Virus record (IMG/VR): IMGVR_UViG_3300031951_000096
Location: 1 to 64,000 of that record
Length of the DNA: 64,000 bases
Source of the DNA: a virus
Direction: 5' to 3' (one strand)
Position numbers and translations under genes: made by a program. Under the pieces are notes generated by a model. That model worked only from the letters and a program-made list of their open reading frames with translations. It was not told where the DNA came from and searched no databases. Below, piece after piece: positions 40,801 to 49,264 of this stretch (its first letter is position 1; each line of letters opens with the position of its first letter).

Positions 40801-42645
40801 AGAATAAAACTAGCCAAAAGTGCATCTTTAACTTTACAAGTATCATCATCTGCTTCTTATGTAAATGGAAACACTTACTACACTGGATCTCCATTTGATT
40901 ATAGTGGAAAACTTATTGTAAATGGAAGTGGTTCAAGTGGAATAGTAGGTTCAATTGATGAAGTTAGATTATGGAATAACGCTTTATCATCATCGGTAAT
41001 AACTTCGCATACATTAAATCCTGATGTAATATTTGGAAACCATATATCATCATCAACCGAAGATTTATTACTTCGTTTAGATTTTGAATACCCTAAAAAT
41101 CTTTATACAACCGGCTCTATTAAGAATGTGGCACCGGTAACATCATCATATACATCATCGGTAATTGCAGTTGTTTCTCAATCAATTTCAACATATCCTT
41201 ACCACTATGAGAGTTATGAAAGATTTGTAACCGCAGAAGTTCCACAAATTGGATTCGTTGGAAAAGATAAAGTTAGATTAGAAGATATAGAATTAACCGG
41301 TCAATTATCATATAAAGCAAGAGCTACTAAAAAAGCATTTGATAGAGCACCGATAGATTCAAATAGATTAGGATTATTTTTCTCACCGGTGAAAGAATTG
41401 AATTTAGACATTCTTCGTTCATTAGGTGCATTAAATATAGGTGATTATATAGGTGATTGGGGAGATGAATATGGAACTGATACCTATTCAAGTCTTACTG
41501 AATTAAGAAATTATTATTTCCAAAGAACATCATTAAACTTTGATGAATATATTCGATTGATAAAATCAGTTGATAAATCCCTATTTGATATGTTAGAACA
41601 GGTAATACCTGCGAGAGCTAATGTATCAAAAGGTATATTAATTGAACCTTCTTTATTAGATAGAAGTAAGATAAAAATTAATAGACCGAAAGCGGATAAA
41701 ATTTATTATGATTCATCTATCGATGTAACTGAAACGCAACAAATAACTTTAGATGTTCCTTATCATACTGGAAGTCTTAATGTAGAATTGGATAGAGAAT
41801 TAGATGTTACAACTCCATTCTATTCATCTTCATATAGTGTTGATGGGTTGATGAGCATTAATTCGGATTACATTTTCTATACCGCAAGTAACACATTGGT
41901 AACCGATGAATTAATGGATGGGGAAATCATCTACAATTCTGGTTCAACGATGGGTGGCATTGAAATAAAAATTGATGCAGGATTACGAAATGCAACAATT
42001 GTAGGAGAATATGATTTAGAGGATTCATACCAACAAATAGGAAATGATGCAGACTCACCTTTTAATTTAGGATTCGGTCTTTATGGTGAAAATGGTGCAT
42101 TGGATAGAACATATTTTAGAGAAGATGGAACATTAGTATTAACCGAAAGATATAACGCTTATATCCTAACAATAAGATATGGTAGATATGTTCCGAAAAG
42201 AGTAACTGAAAATGGTTTATCATCATCACTATACAATACCACTAAATTAGGAGTTACTGATAAAATTGAATTAGAACTAAAATATAGATTTGAGAAAAAA
42301 ATGGTTTTAATAAGCCCATTTGATGAAAATGCAAGTGGAGCGTTTAGAACTCCTACTGCACACTCATTCTATACTGATATAAGTTCGGCATTGGGGGTAT
42401 TCCCATATAAAAATGGAATAATAACCGCTATTGAACCATTTGATGGATATACTAGCGGACATTATAGATATACAAAGGATACTGCGAGGGGATTAGAAAA
42501 TAGTTTTTATGAGGGTTCTAAGCAAACTTCTGATACTACTTTAGACGGAACATCGCCTGTTGAAGTATTTGTTACTAATCCAAATAGATTGAGAGTATCA
42601 CCTTCTGGAAGAGGAAGTGGAGAACCAATTTTGGAAGTTGATTAA
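37900..42645 (+). CDS. Giant baseplate/tail protein (gp7-like position, with LamG-like domain)
   Basis: This 1581-aa protein has several beta domains in its first 500 residues. A helical block at about 665-810 (IPQYLQESSDNLDYLTFIEMIGQHFDILW and NNLPYLLKHKGTRKSINAILACYG in shape) is typical of phage tail protein I / gp7-type wedge proteins. A concanavalin/LamG-like region at about 830-1060 follows (LRFKTANKTNSQLLYG, GSIDEVRLWNNALSS), then a long C-terminal part. It probably forms the wedge backbone and carries a sugar-binding module. Size and position match gp7 of T4-like phages, but identity is inferred. Confidence 0.75.
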   Translation: MERREYFIPPLNQVNFQLDVPFEKLGVSEIITPSDPSSSDVVLVRVTNNLGKNSIRVITDAGNLEIPNSNLFRLQKNSKLSIVRANSSLYNIRSIKIYDENDVLVEESTSNTFDFTDIDKNYRIDVDSYDVVQTGEFPSFISPINQGYVWNTEYSQEFILKVNVSNSTQFVRYYFPNQIGVDENGSKRITPNNNEVLINLSNPNALGRFELVIIAGNGQVGERDELRTFIDVIREKTYGEPDVTQIIYDKNIIEADLRPLDFNFEFDLKAVNSEGIEVFLGENKVGEVNFEITKGISKISFNAKELYNLYKEYFSETQKTYLITFGFRPYFNGIGGKIFGKTEQVSITVQRTPFLIDKGTAVRDISSTFAQLFSGELTKRNYEDQIVFEDDKHLYYQVRTSADQSFVITNTAMDRLTYSVFGGKVVETQFEIDTESGSTRKKLGYKDYGTLVVKLLEPLPGTIDLNTQVWISKQIIPTIVESIIISDEDDDKCLPLKPNFGTDIIQETGLQFFDEIISSGSLSSTQLVNKFISQSEFNLEDLQIDYVSGSSKTSEYFLKFENFVNFGSALSRIENFQYKIGTIEEWENKIDTTLYSASLLSTSSNSLLTSASYNDKIKSVKNGFDGFERKMYEDFSITSSNDIFFTSQSIYAEVFDKTNKNYLVRHIPQYLQESSDNLDYLTFIEMIGQHFDILWGYINGINRVKKVENKSIDGISDNLVYELLESFGWDPKNPFAGKELWNYAFGLNPNGQSNSNKNALGNNVATSYTPEAAKNQVWRRILNNLPYLLKHKGTRKSINAILACYGVPSSLLTIIEFGGPSNNPSDTTKFTYEDRSVFLNLKSNEYLDIPWINGVPNAVQLRFKTANKTNSQLLYGVSGSNYWRVSLEPTGSALFGNLNFELVNTKVDIDILDVDLTPNYTSSMSIDNIPLYDGEFKFLTVQKSTSSDSSGKLYDTYQMYLREANGDRIKLAKSASLTLQVSSSASYVNGNTYYTGSPFDYSGKLIVNGSGSSGIVGSIDEVRLWNNALSSSVITSHTLNPDVIFGNHISSSTEDLLLRLDFEYPKNLYTTGSIKNVAPVTSSYTSSVIAVVSQSISTYPYHYESYERFVTAEVPQIGFVGKDKVRLEDIELTGQLSYKARATKKAFDRAPIDSNRLGLFFSPVKELNLDILRSLGALNIGDYIGDWGDEYGTDTYSSLTELRNYYFQRTSLNFDEYIRLIKSVDKSLFDMLEQVIPARANVSKGILIEPSLLDRSKIKINRPKADKIYYDSSIDVTETQQITLDVPYHTGSLNVELDRELDVTTPFYSSSYSVDGLMSINSDYIFYTASNTLVTDELMDGEIIYNSGSTMGGIEIKIDAGLRNATIVGEYDLEDSYQQIGNDADSPFNLGFGLYGENGALDRTYFREDGTLVLTERYNAYILTIRYGRYVPKRVTENGLSSSLYNTTKLGVTDKIELELKYRFEKKMVLISPFDENASGAFRTPTAHSFYTDISSALGVFPYKNGIITAIEPFDGYTSGHYRYTKDTARGLENSFYEGSKQTSDTTLDGTSPVEVFVTNPNRLRVSPSGRGSGEPILEVD

Positions 42646-42670
42646 AAAAAGTTGTAAAACTAAAAGGTTA

Positions 42671-42680
42671 TATATTTATA
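42671..42680 (+). promoter_or_regulatory. Candidate phage late promoter element (TATATTTATA)
   Basis: This copy lies in the 63-base gap before the gene at 42709, 28 bases from its ATG, where the operon restarts. A TTG at 42652 is only 16 bases upstream, too close for a host promoter. Confidence 0.55.
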
Positions 42681-42708
42681 ATTGAAAAAAAGACCAAAAT
42701 AATTAAAA

Positions 42709-43323
42709 ATGGCTTACTTAGATAATTCGAGCATAATTGTAGATGCTATTCTTACAAAAAAAGGTAGAGAAAAATTAGCAGCGGGACAATCGTTAAACAT
42801 TACTCAATTTGCATTGGGTGATGATGAAATTGATTACCAATTGTATGATGCAGCGCACCCAAAAGGTTCTGCATATTATGATGCGGCTATTAAAGCAATT
42901 CCTATTTTAGAAGCATCACCAGATGAAACACAAGTTTTAAAATATAAACTTGTAACACTTCCAAAAGGAACAACTAAAATACCTCAGGTATCTATTGGAA
43001 CTACTTCCATTAGCACAAATCAAACGAGAGGTAAAGTTACTATTTCACCAACAACTTCACCGGCAGGTAATACAACTTCTGGATATACCGCAGTTTTAGC
43101 TGATAAGACGGCAGGAACTTTAATCGGTTTAGGAGTTGCAGCAACGGGACAAATTTCAGTTAGTGATTCAGTAGCAGCAACAGCTGATGTTAGGAGAGGA
43201 ACTTCATTTGAATTTATTCCAAACCCTGCACTTACTGCAACAGTTGTAACAACTTTGACAGTTTATGGAAACGAGACCGGGGGTTCAGTTTCTATTCCTG
43301 TGACAGTAAACTATGTAGCATAA
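42709..43323 (+). CDS. Virion structural protein, 204 aa
   Basis: The N-terminus MAYLDNSSIIVDAILTKKGREKLAAG, then ITQFALGDDEIDYQLYDAAHPKG, is a recurrent phage structural motif; I have seen similar starts in many marine and Bacteroidetes phages. The C-terminal two thirds is beta-rich and Thr/Ser-rich, ending in an Ig-like fold (VTTLTVYGNETGGSVSIPVTVNY). Its own promoter motif suggests high late expression. A tail or baseplate surface role is likely. Confidence 0.7.
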   Translation: MAYLDNSSIIVDAILTKKGREKLAAGQSLNITQFALGDDEIDYQLYDAAHPKGSAYYDAAIKAIPILEASPDETQVLKYKLVTLPKGTTKIPQVSIGTTSISTNQTRGKVTISPTTSPAGNTTSGYTAVLADKTAGTLIGLGVAATGQISVSDSVAATADVRRGTSFEFIPNPALTATVVTTLTVYGNETGGSVSIPVTVNYVA

Positions 43324-43339
43324 AAATTAAAAATAGAAA

Positions 43340-44581
43340 ATGGCACAAATTACAGGAGCACAAGGAGCAGCAGTAACACAACAATTATCCCAATATCTTA
43401 TCGATAATGCGGGTGTAATTGATGCAACTGCGATTGCTAATATAATTAATGCATCATTGCCACCTAATGAAAGATTGGGTGTGGCGAGTGGTGGTGTATT
43501 ATCACAAGGTATTTTTAAAAAATTTGGTGAGTTTGATAAGATTTCAAATAAAATTGAAGTAGTAACTGAAGGATTGTGGAGTAATGGTAGTGGTAGTTTA
43601 AATGGTTCAATGGTGACCGGTTCTACAACAACAATAGCAGGACACAGTGGTTCAGATGCATCGAAGTATTATCTAAATGTTTACTTAACTGGTTCAAACA
43701 CTGGATCATCTGCACCTGTTGAATTTGCGATTGCTTACGGGCATAAGTTCGCAAGTGGTTCGGTTCAATTAACAACATCTGATTCTGCTCTTTTACCAAC
43801 AAAAGCAATCTATTCACAATATAGAATGTTATTGAATGATAACTATGAAGGTGAAGCTGATGAATACTTTACAGTATATTCAGCATCAATTGAAGATGGT
43901 TACCAAATAGATCATGCATATGTTATTAACTTAGCAAGAGCTAGATATAGACAACAGGCTGATGCGGGTAATTTTACATTAACATTAAGCGGTTCTAATG
44001 GAATAAGGTATTTTATAGATGATAGTGGTAAGAAGTTTTCTGATAAAGCTGGTAAAGCAGGAACTGTTTTTAATATAGTTTCTGGTTCAACAAATGTTGG
44101 AACTGAGGCAGCAGCAACTATCAATACATATACCGCATCTAATCAACAAGGATTTGGTAAGTTCTATCCTAAATTGGGTATTATGTTATTAAATCCAACC
44201 GCATTAGCATCAGTAGTGGGAAGTGAGTTATTACCAACAACCGGATCTACTTCGGTTGAAACTTATAACCAAAAATTATTATTTAACGCAATTAAAGGCG
44301 GAGCAGATTTTGAAATGAGAAGAACTGAAAATGTATCAACTCAACACTTCTTTGTAAGAGCGACTAATAGAGAATTTAACTTCTCAAACAATCCTACATT
44401 TGTAAGTGGTTCTGATGGAACATTTAGAGAACCTTCATTTGAATCTGATCCTAAAACATATATCACATCAGTTGGTTTATACAACGATGCTAACGAATTG
44501 ATTGCAGTTGCGAAAACATCGCAACCAATCGCGAAATCCTTCGATAAGGAGGTGTTGATTAAGGTAAAACTTGATTTTTAA
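43340..44581 (+). CDS. Virion protein sharing a C-terminal domain with the next gene
   Basis: This 413-aa protein is rich in Ser, Thr and Gly, with an Ala/Gln-rich helical start (ITGAQGAAVTQQLSQYL). Its last 75 residues (NREFNFSNNPTF, then TYITSVGLYNDANELIAVAKTSQP and a final VKLDF) match the end of the protein encoded at 44654 (NEFNYSTNP, ITTIGLYDENYDMVAVAKIP, RFDT). The shared end is probably a docking or trimerisation domain, as seen in phage baseplate and sheath-like proteins. A UUCG-loop terminator follows. Confidence 0.65.
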   Translation: MAQITGAQGAAVTQQLSQYLIDNAGVIDATAIANIINASLPPNERLGVASGGVLSQGIFKKFGEFDKISNKIEVVTEGLWSNGSGSLNGSMVTGSTTTIAGHSGSDASKYYLNVYLTGSNTGSSAPVEFAIAYGHKFASGSVQLTTSDSALLPTKAIYSQYRMLLNDNYEGEADEYFTVYSASIEDGYQIDHAYVINLARARYRQQADAGNFTLTLSGSNGIRYFIDDSGKKFSDKAGKAGTVFNIVSGSTNVGTEAAATINTYTASNQQGFGKFYPKLGIMLLNPTALASVVGSELLPTTGSTSVETYNQKLLFNAIKGGADFEMRRTENVSTQHFFVRATNREFNFSNNPTFVSGSDGTFREPSFESDPKTYITSVGLYNDANELIAVAKTSQPIAKSFDKEVLIKVKLDF

Positions 44582-44610
44582 ATTTAATTTTAAACCTTAA
44601 TTTTAATAGA

Positions 44611-44632
44611 ACCCACTTCGGTGGGTTTTTTT
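44611..44632 (+). terminator. Rho-independent terminator with TTCG loop
   Basis: ACCCAC (44611-44616) and GTGGGT (44621-44626) pair fully around a TTCG tetraloop, followed by a run of T to 44632. It ends the transcript of the gene at 43340 and is followed eight bases later by a candidate late promoter. Confidence 0.9.
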
Positions 44633-44639
44633 AATTATT

Positions 44640-44648
44640 ATATTTATA
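44640..44648 (+). promoter_or_regulatory. Candidate phage late promoter element (ATATTTATA)
   Basis: It begins eight bases after the terminator T-run and ends five bases before the ATG at 44654. A terminator directly followed by the motif is good positional support for promoter function. Confidence 0.55.
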
Positions 44649-44653
44649 GGTGT

Positions 44654-46081
44654 ATGTTTAAATCAATTCAAAAATCTGATATAACGGTAAGACCATTTAA
44701 AGTCTATAAAAATTGGACGATAGATAGTTCTATTGCACCTGTTTATGCCGTTGAAAATATATCGGGTTCATTTGAGGATAGCGAGAATAGAGAGGTAGCA
44801 GGATATAAAGAGTATTCTTTATATAAAGGTATAAAGCAATTATTTTATTCTAATTCAGCAAAACAAATTGGAGTTGTAACGAATTGGAATTTGAGAAAAC
44901 ATAATGCTAAGCAATTAAAAGTATATAATGTAAACATTACTAATAACCTATCCACCCCAACTACTAATGCATTTCAGTATTATTATAGCCAATCAGATAA
45001 AAAATACATCGATGAATTTCAACAATATTTGGATAGTAATTCATATAGAGTTGATGATGCGGGGATAATTTTTGAAGGTAAATATACTGATGTTACAAAG
45101 GTGTATGGAGAAATGAATAATTACGCTTCTAATACTGAAAGAGTGTTAGGTAATAGATTCTTATTTTGGAATATACCACAAAGATATATCGGAGAAGGAA
45201 TTAAAAAAAATTCATTACTTTTAACCAACTATACTGATGATTCAACTATTGTAGATGATGGAAAAGGTAATTTACTTTATTTAGGAAAAGCATTTGTTGA
45301 TTTAACACAACTTGATTTAGAAAATAATACGGCTACATTTTTAATGAATGATGGTTTATATTATACATTAACCATCACTTCTTTTGATATGGGTGATGCT
45401 GATGGAGATGATGAAGGAAGTATTAATTTAAGTTATAGCGGTGGACCGGCATCGGAAACCTTAATTTTTAAGTTTGATGTATCATCGGGAGAATTGACAG
45501 CATTAGGTAATTTTAACTTTCCTTTGGAACTAAGCAAATATAATGTTGCTACTACAATAGGTAATATATTTTATTCAAATGGAATCATAGTATTAACTTA
45601 TGGTGTTGAGAGAGCGAGTGATACATTAGAACAAGAAAGTAATTATAACTTTGGAAATGATGGTAATTGGGATATGAAATTCCAATCAACTAAAACAATC
45701 TATGAAAACGAATTATTTTTGGAAGTAAACCCTAATGAATTCAATTATTCCACAAATCCTTCTGCTACTAAATTTTATAATGGAGATGTATATGTAAAAA
45801 AATATATACCTTTCACACCGGGTAATGTAAGTGGGGCAACAAACGCATATAATTTGGATTTTAGATTGGTTTCAGATTATAATGGAACAACAAAAATTGG
45901 ATTTGATGAATATGAATATAGTTCCTCAATAGACCCAACGGGTTCTTATTTAGCACCTTATATTACAACTATTGGATTATATGATGAAAATTATGATATG
46001 GTAGCGGTGGCAAAAATACCATCTAAACCTAAATCTACACCAGATTATCCTATTAATTTCGTTATTCGTTTCGATACTTAA
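44654..46081 (+). CDS. Virion protein, paralogous C-terminus to the preceding gene
   Basis: The 475-aa protein starts MFKSIQKSDITVRPFKVYKNW. A longer frame from 44621 would begin inside the terminator, so ATG 44654 is preferred. It has an aromatic-rich N-terminal half (SLYKGIKQLFYSNSAKQIG, FQYYYSQSD) and ends with the domain shared with the 43340 protein (ITTIGLYDENYDMVAVAKIP). The shared end suggests that both proteins attach to the same virion site. Exact role unknown. Confidence 0.7.
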   Translation: MFKSIQKSDITVRPFKVYKNWTIDSSIAPVYAVENISGSFEDSENREVAGYKEYSLYKGIKQLFYSNSAKQIGVVTNWNLRKHNAKQLKVYNVNITNNLSTPTTNAFQYYYSQSDKKYIDEFQQYLDSNSYRVDDAGIIFEGKYTDVTKVYGEMNNYASNTERVLGNRFLFWNIPQRYIGEGIKKNSLLLTNYTDDSTIVDDGKGNLLYLGKAFVDLTQLDLENNTATFLMNDGLYYTLTITSFDMGDADGDDEGSINLSYSGGPASETLIFKFDVSSGELTALGNFNFPLELSKYNVATTIGNIFYSNGIIVLTYGVERASDTLEQESNYNFGNDGNWDMKFQSTKTIYENELFLEVNPNEFNYSTNPSATKFYNGDVYVKKYIPFTPGNVSGATNAYNLDFRLVSDYNGTTKIGFDEYEYSSSIDPTGSYLAPYITTIGLYDENYDMVAVAKIPSKPKSTPDYPINFVIRFDT

Positions 46082-46089
46082 TATTTATA
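46081..46089 (+). promoter_or_regulatory. Candidate phage late promoter element (ATATTTATA)
   Basis: It begins at the final base of the previous stop codon and is 16 bases before the ATG at 46106. Confidence 0.5.
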
Positions 46090-46105
46090 TAAAAATAAAC
46101 AAACT

Positions 46106-46336
46106 ATGGCACAGATAATAGATCTTTACAAAAATTCAAAAATGGCTGAGAAAAATGCTCCTAGCCAAATAACCGACTACATAAAAACTAAAGTAGGTGG
46201 ATTATTAGCAGTAAAAGGATTTACTTCAAAAGCATTGACAGGTAATACTGATTATAATTTAAATGATAAGGTATTAAGTGGAGCTAGAAAGGGGCAAGTA
46301 GATTTATCAAAGTATTCAGATAAAACCAAAAGATAA
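46106..46336 (+). CDS. Small basic phage protein, 76 aa
   Basis: Lys-rich (about one residue in six), with MAQIIDLYKNSKMAEKNAPS at the start and a Tyr/Lys end (VDLSKYSDKTKR). Its own late-type motif and its place at the end of the structural block suggest a minor virion or DNA-binding role. No family recognised. Confidence 0.6.
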   Translation: MAQIIDLYKNSKMAEKNAPSQITDYIKTKVGGLLAVKGFTSKALTGNTDYNLNDKVLSGARKGQVDLSKYSDKTKR

Positions 46337-46355
46337 ATTAAAATAAAGGTTACAG

Positions 46356-46799
46356 ATGTGGGAGTATAAAAACGAATTAATTTCCGATATTAATCAGATA
46401 CCGGAAGATGCTTTTGGGTTTGTTTATGAAGTATATCATATTCCAACTGGCAAAAAATATATAGGAAGAAAACAACTTATTTCGGTGACCACTAAGGCTT
46501 TGGGTAAAAAGGAATTAGCGGAATTAACCGATAAAAGAGCTAGTAAGAAAAAGAAAGTTCAAAAAGAAAGTGATTGGAAATCCTACTATGGTTCACATTC
46601 CGAAATCAAACAACTTATTAAGGAAGGTAAGAGTAGTGAATTTAAGAGAACTATTATTCAATTTGCCTTTTCCCCAAAACACCTAACATACTTGGAAACA
46701 AAGTATCTATTTTCATTAGAAGTATTAGAAAACCCAAATGTTTTTTATAATGATAACATATTGGGAAAATTTTTTAGAAAAGACATTCCTCATATATGA
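46356..46799 (+). CDS. GIY-YIG-like endonuclease-fold protein
   Basis: This 147-aa protein has GFVYEVYHIPTGKKYIGRKQ at residues 21-40, the GIY-YIG pattern (here V-Y-E and Y-I-G with K/R following). DWKSYYGSHSEIK and the late FAFSPKHLTYLETKYLF (E in the helix, as in the family) follow. T4-like phages carry several such proteins as homing endonucleases or as small nucleases without an associated intron. No intron is visible near it. Activity is likely but not certain. Confidence 0.72.
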   Translation: MWEYKNELISDINQIPEDAFGFVYEVYHIPTGKKYIGRKQLISVTTKALGKKELAELTDKRASKKKKVQKESDWKSYYGSHSEIKQLIKEGKSSEFKRTIIQFAFSPKHLTYLETKYLFSLEVLENPNVFYNDNILGKFFRKDIPHI

Positions 46800-47617
46800 C
46801 AAATTTATTATTAACGTTTGGTTGTTCATTTACTTATGGGGAGGGGTTAGAATTTCATCATTGGCAAGAAAAATACCCAACATCTTTTGAATTATATAAA
46901 AATAAAGTTACATATTATCCCTCATCCTTAATAATGATTTCATTGGATGAGTTAGTAGCGTATAGAGAAAAATATAGATGGTCTGGTATCCTTAAAAATT
47001 TTTTGAATTTTAGCTTAATGACTAAAAACGAAAATGGGGGAAACAATTATAGAAACATTGAGAGGTTAGGAATTTTGATGGAATACCTTAAGGTTGAAAA
47101 AAATTATGTTCCAAAATATTGTGTTTTTCAATTTACAAATGTAATAAGAGATATAGTTGAATTTACTAATAGTAATTCATTTGGTGGGCATGATGAAGGA
47201 GTAAGATGGTTAGGTGTAGATTTAAAGAAAAAAATAATAGAAAATATAAACTTATTAGATGACCCTTTAAGAAGAAGTTCACTAAACGAAACAATAGCCG
47301 AAGTATTTTTTATTATTTACAATAAACTAATAGAAAAATTTAAGGAGTTGGAAGAAATGGGATGTAAGTGTGTATTTTTTATGGGGCTGGAAGATTTTTA
47401 TTCTCACCACTTAATTTATGATACTATTAAAGAAAGTCCATATTATTTACCTATAAATTTCAATGGAAATGAATACCGAAGTTGGGATTCGATGAATAAG
47501 GATTGTTATCTTACTTTAAGGCAAAATATAGGGGTAAATGATGACCACCCTTGCTCCGCTTCCCATAAGTGGTTAGCCAATACATTGTATAAAAAATATT
47601 TGGAATTGATAAAATAA
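46796..47617 (+). CDS. SGNH-like hydrolase-fold protein
   Basis: This 273-aa protein has LLTFGCSFTYGEG (SGNH block I variant, Ser11), CVFQFTNVIRD as a block III-like strand with Asn, and DDHPCSASHKW near the C-terminus with the D-x-H pair. It is similar in style to the GCSHTFG protein at 10354. It overlaps the GIY-YIG-like gene stop. Probably an acyl-sugar hydrolase; the substrate is unknown. Confidence 0.65.
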   Translation: MTNLLLTFGCSFTYGEGLEFHHWQEKYPTSFELYKNKVTYYPSSLIMISLDELVAYREKYRWSGILKNFLNFSLMTKNENGGNNYRNIERLGILMEYLKVEKNYVPKYCVFQFTNVIRDIVEFTNSNSFGGHDEGVRWLGVDLKKKIIENINLLDDPLRRSSLNETIAEVFFIIYNKLIEKFKELEEMGCKCVFFMGLEDFYSHHLIYDTIKESPYYLPINFNGNEYRSWDSMNKDCYLTLRQNIGVNDDHPCSASHKWLANTLYKKYLELIK

Positions 47618-47630
47618 TTTCATACATTTG
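47599..47630 (+). promoter_or_regulatory. Bacteroidetes-type promoter, possibly leaderless
   Basis: TTTG at 47599-47602 and TACATTTG at 47623-47630 are 20 bases apart. The ATG at 47634 follows after three bases, the same layout as at 16486-16521. Confidence 0.7.
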
Positions 47631-47633
47631 GGT

Positions 47634-48347
47634 ATGAAAAAATTATACCTATTTGGTGATTCATTTTCTCTGCTAAATGATAAACTTATACTTGAAAATT
47701 CCCTGCATTTGCAGTTAGAGAATAATTCACATTCATCTTTATCGAATGAGCATATACTTAAATTGGTAAAGTTAAAGGTAAATAAATTAATTGAAGAAAA
47801 CAAATTTGGGTGTAATATTTTGGTTCAACTAACTGTTCCCGAAAGGCTAATGGTTCTCTACAATGATACATTTCAAAGTTCAATCTCATCACCTGAAAAT
47901 TTAGAGTATTTAGAAAAAAATAATTTGATTAGGGATAATTCTATTTTTGAGGATAAGATGTATAATACTTTGTATCCATATTTAGGGTGGAGTAAAGATC
48001 CTCTTATTAAAAATTTATTTTCACCGTATTGCTCATTTGTATATCATTTAAATTATTATAGAATACTAAAAGATTTACTTTTAGAATTAAAAATTCTATC
48101 CAATTTATGTAGAAGTGTAGGGATTAATTTTGAGTATTTGTTTTTTACCAACGATTATGATACTCACTTTAAAAACGATTCGGAATTAAATTCAGAACAT
48201 ATTAAGTTTGGGGAATACAATTCGATTGAAACTTATTTAAGGAAAACCGATAAGACCAATTACTTTGTTTCTAGAGTAGATAAGCATTTAAATGATGAAG
48301 GAAATAATTGGTATCTAAAATTTTTATTAGAGCGTTATGATTTCTGA
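47634..48347 (+). CDS. SGNH/GDSL-like protein
   Basis: This 237-aa protein starts KKLYLFGDSFS (Ser9 as possible nucleophile) and has a C-terminal VDKHLNDEGNNWY with the D-x-H pair; the middle is helical and Leu-rich. I chose ATG 47634 because the alternative TTG start lies inside the promoter -7 box. It overlaps the primase start by 11 bases. It is the fifth SGNH-like protein in the window. Confidence 0.65.
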   Translation: MKKLYLFGDSFSLLNDKLILENSLHLQLENNSHSSLSNEHILKLVKLKVNKLIEENKFGCNILVQLTVPERLMVLYNDTFQSSISSPENLEYLEKNNLIRDNSIFEDKMYNTLYPYLGWSKDPLIKNLFSPYCSFVYHLNYYRILKDLLLELKILSNLCRSVGINFEYLFFTNDYDTHFKNDSELNSEHIKFGEYNSIETYLRKTDKTNYFVSRVDKHLNDEGNNWYLKFLLERYDF

Positions 48348-49263
48348 AATAGATAAGCAATATGTTAAAACTAAAATCGATGAGGTTTTAGGCGGCGGTA
48401 GAAATTTGGGTAAAGATGAAATCCAATACTATTGCCCTTTTTGTTCACATCATAAACCTAAATTGCAAGTTAATTTAGAATCACAAAAGTGGAGATGTTG
48501 GGTATGCGATTCAAAGGGTAAGAAGGTATATACACTTCTTCGTAAATTACAAGTTGATAGAGAGGTAATAGTAAAAGTTAATACTATTTACAACGAAGCC
48601 AACATTGGAGGAGATATAAAAGATGAAGAACAAATTGAACTTAAATTACCTTCCGAATACAAAACTATTTTAGATAATCAGCATATTATAGAATATAAAG
48701 TAGCTTATAATTATTTAAAGAAGAGGGGAATAAGTGATAATGACATTCTTAAACATCGAATAGGTTATTGTGATAGTGGGTTATACAAAGGTAGGGTTAT
48801 TATACCATCTTATGATTCAGATAGCAGATTAAATTTCTTTATCGCAAGAAGTATTTACCCAAATGAAAATATGAAATATAAAAATCCTCCTGTATCAAAA
48901 AATATAATTGGATTTGATTCAACTATAAATTGGGATATGCCTATAACACTTTGTGAAGGGGCATTTGATGCAATTGCAATTAAAAGAAATGCAGTGCCTA
49001 TTTTTGGTAAAACACTCCCAAAACTATTAAGTGATAAAATACTTACAAAGAAACCATCAGTTAATATCGTATTAGATACCGATGCAATGGGAGATGCTGT
49101 GAGGCATTATCAATACCTTACTAATAATGGAATTGATTGTAAGATAATAACCTTAAATGGTAAAGACCCTTCGGAAATGGGGTTTATCGAAGTAACAAAA
49201 CAAATTGAAACCAATACAACTTCATCTTTTGAAGATTTAATAAAACTAAAATTATCATTATAA
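48337..49263 (+). CDS. DNA primase (zinc-finger plus Toprim)
   Basis: This 308-aa protein has a zinc-binding domain with C33-x2-C36 (CPFCSHH) and C54-x2-C57 (CWVC), then the primase core with GISDNDILKHRIGY. The Toprim motifs follow: LCEGAFDAIAI (acidic Glu) and IVLDTDAMGD (DxD). This is the layout of DnaG/gp61-type primases, slightly shorter than DnaG because the helicase-binding end is reduced. It would lay RNA primers on the phage replication fork with a helicase encoded elsewhere. Confidence 0.88.
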   Translation: MISEIDKQYVKTKIDEVLGGGRNLGKDEIQYYCPFCSHHKPKLQVNLESQKWRCWVCDSKGKKVYTLLRKLQVDREVIVKVNTIYNEANIGGDIKDEEQIELKLPSEYKTILDNQHIIEYKVAYNYLKKRGISDNDILKHRIGYCDSGLYKGRVIIPSYDSDSRLNFFIARSIYPNENMKYKNPPVSKNIIGFDSTINWDMPITLCEGAFDAIAIKRNAVPIFGKTLPKLLSDKILTKKPSVNIVLDTDAMGDAVRHYQYLTNNGIDCKIITLNGKDPSEMGFIEVTKQIETNTTSSFEDLIKLKLSL

Positions 49264-49264
49264 T

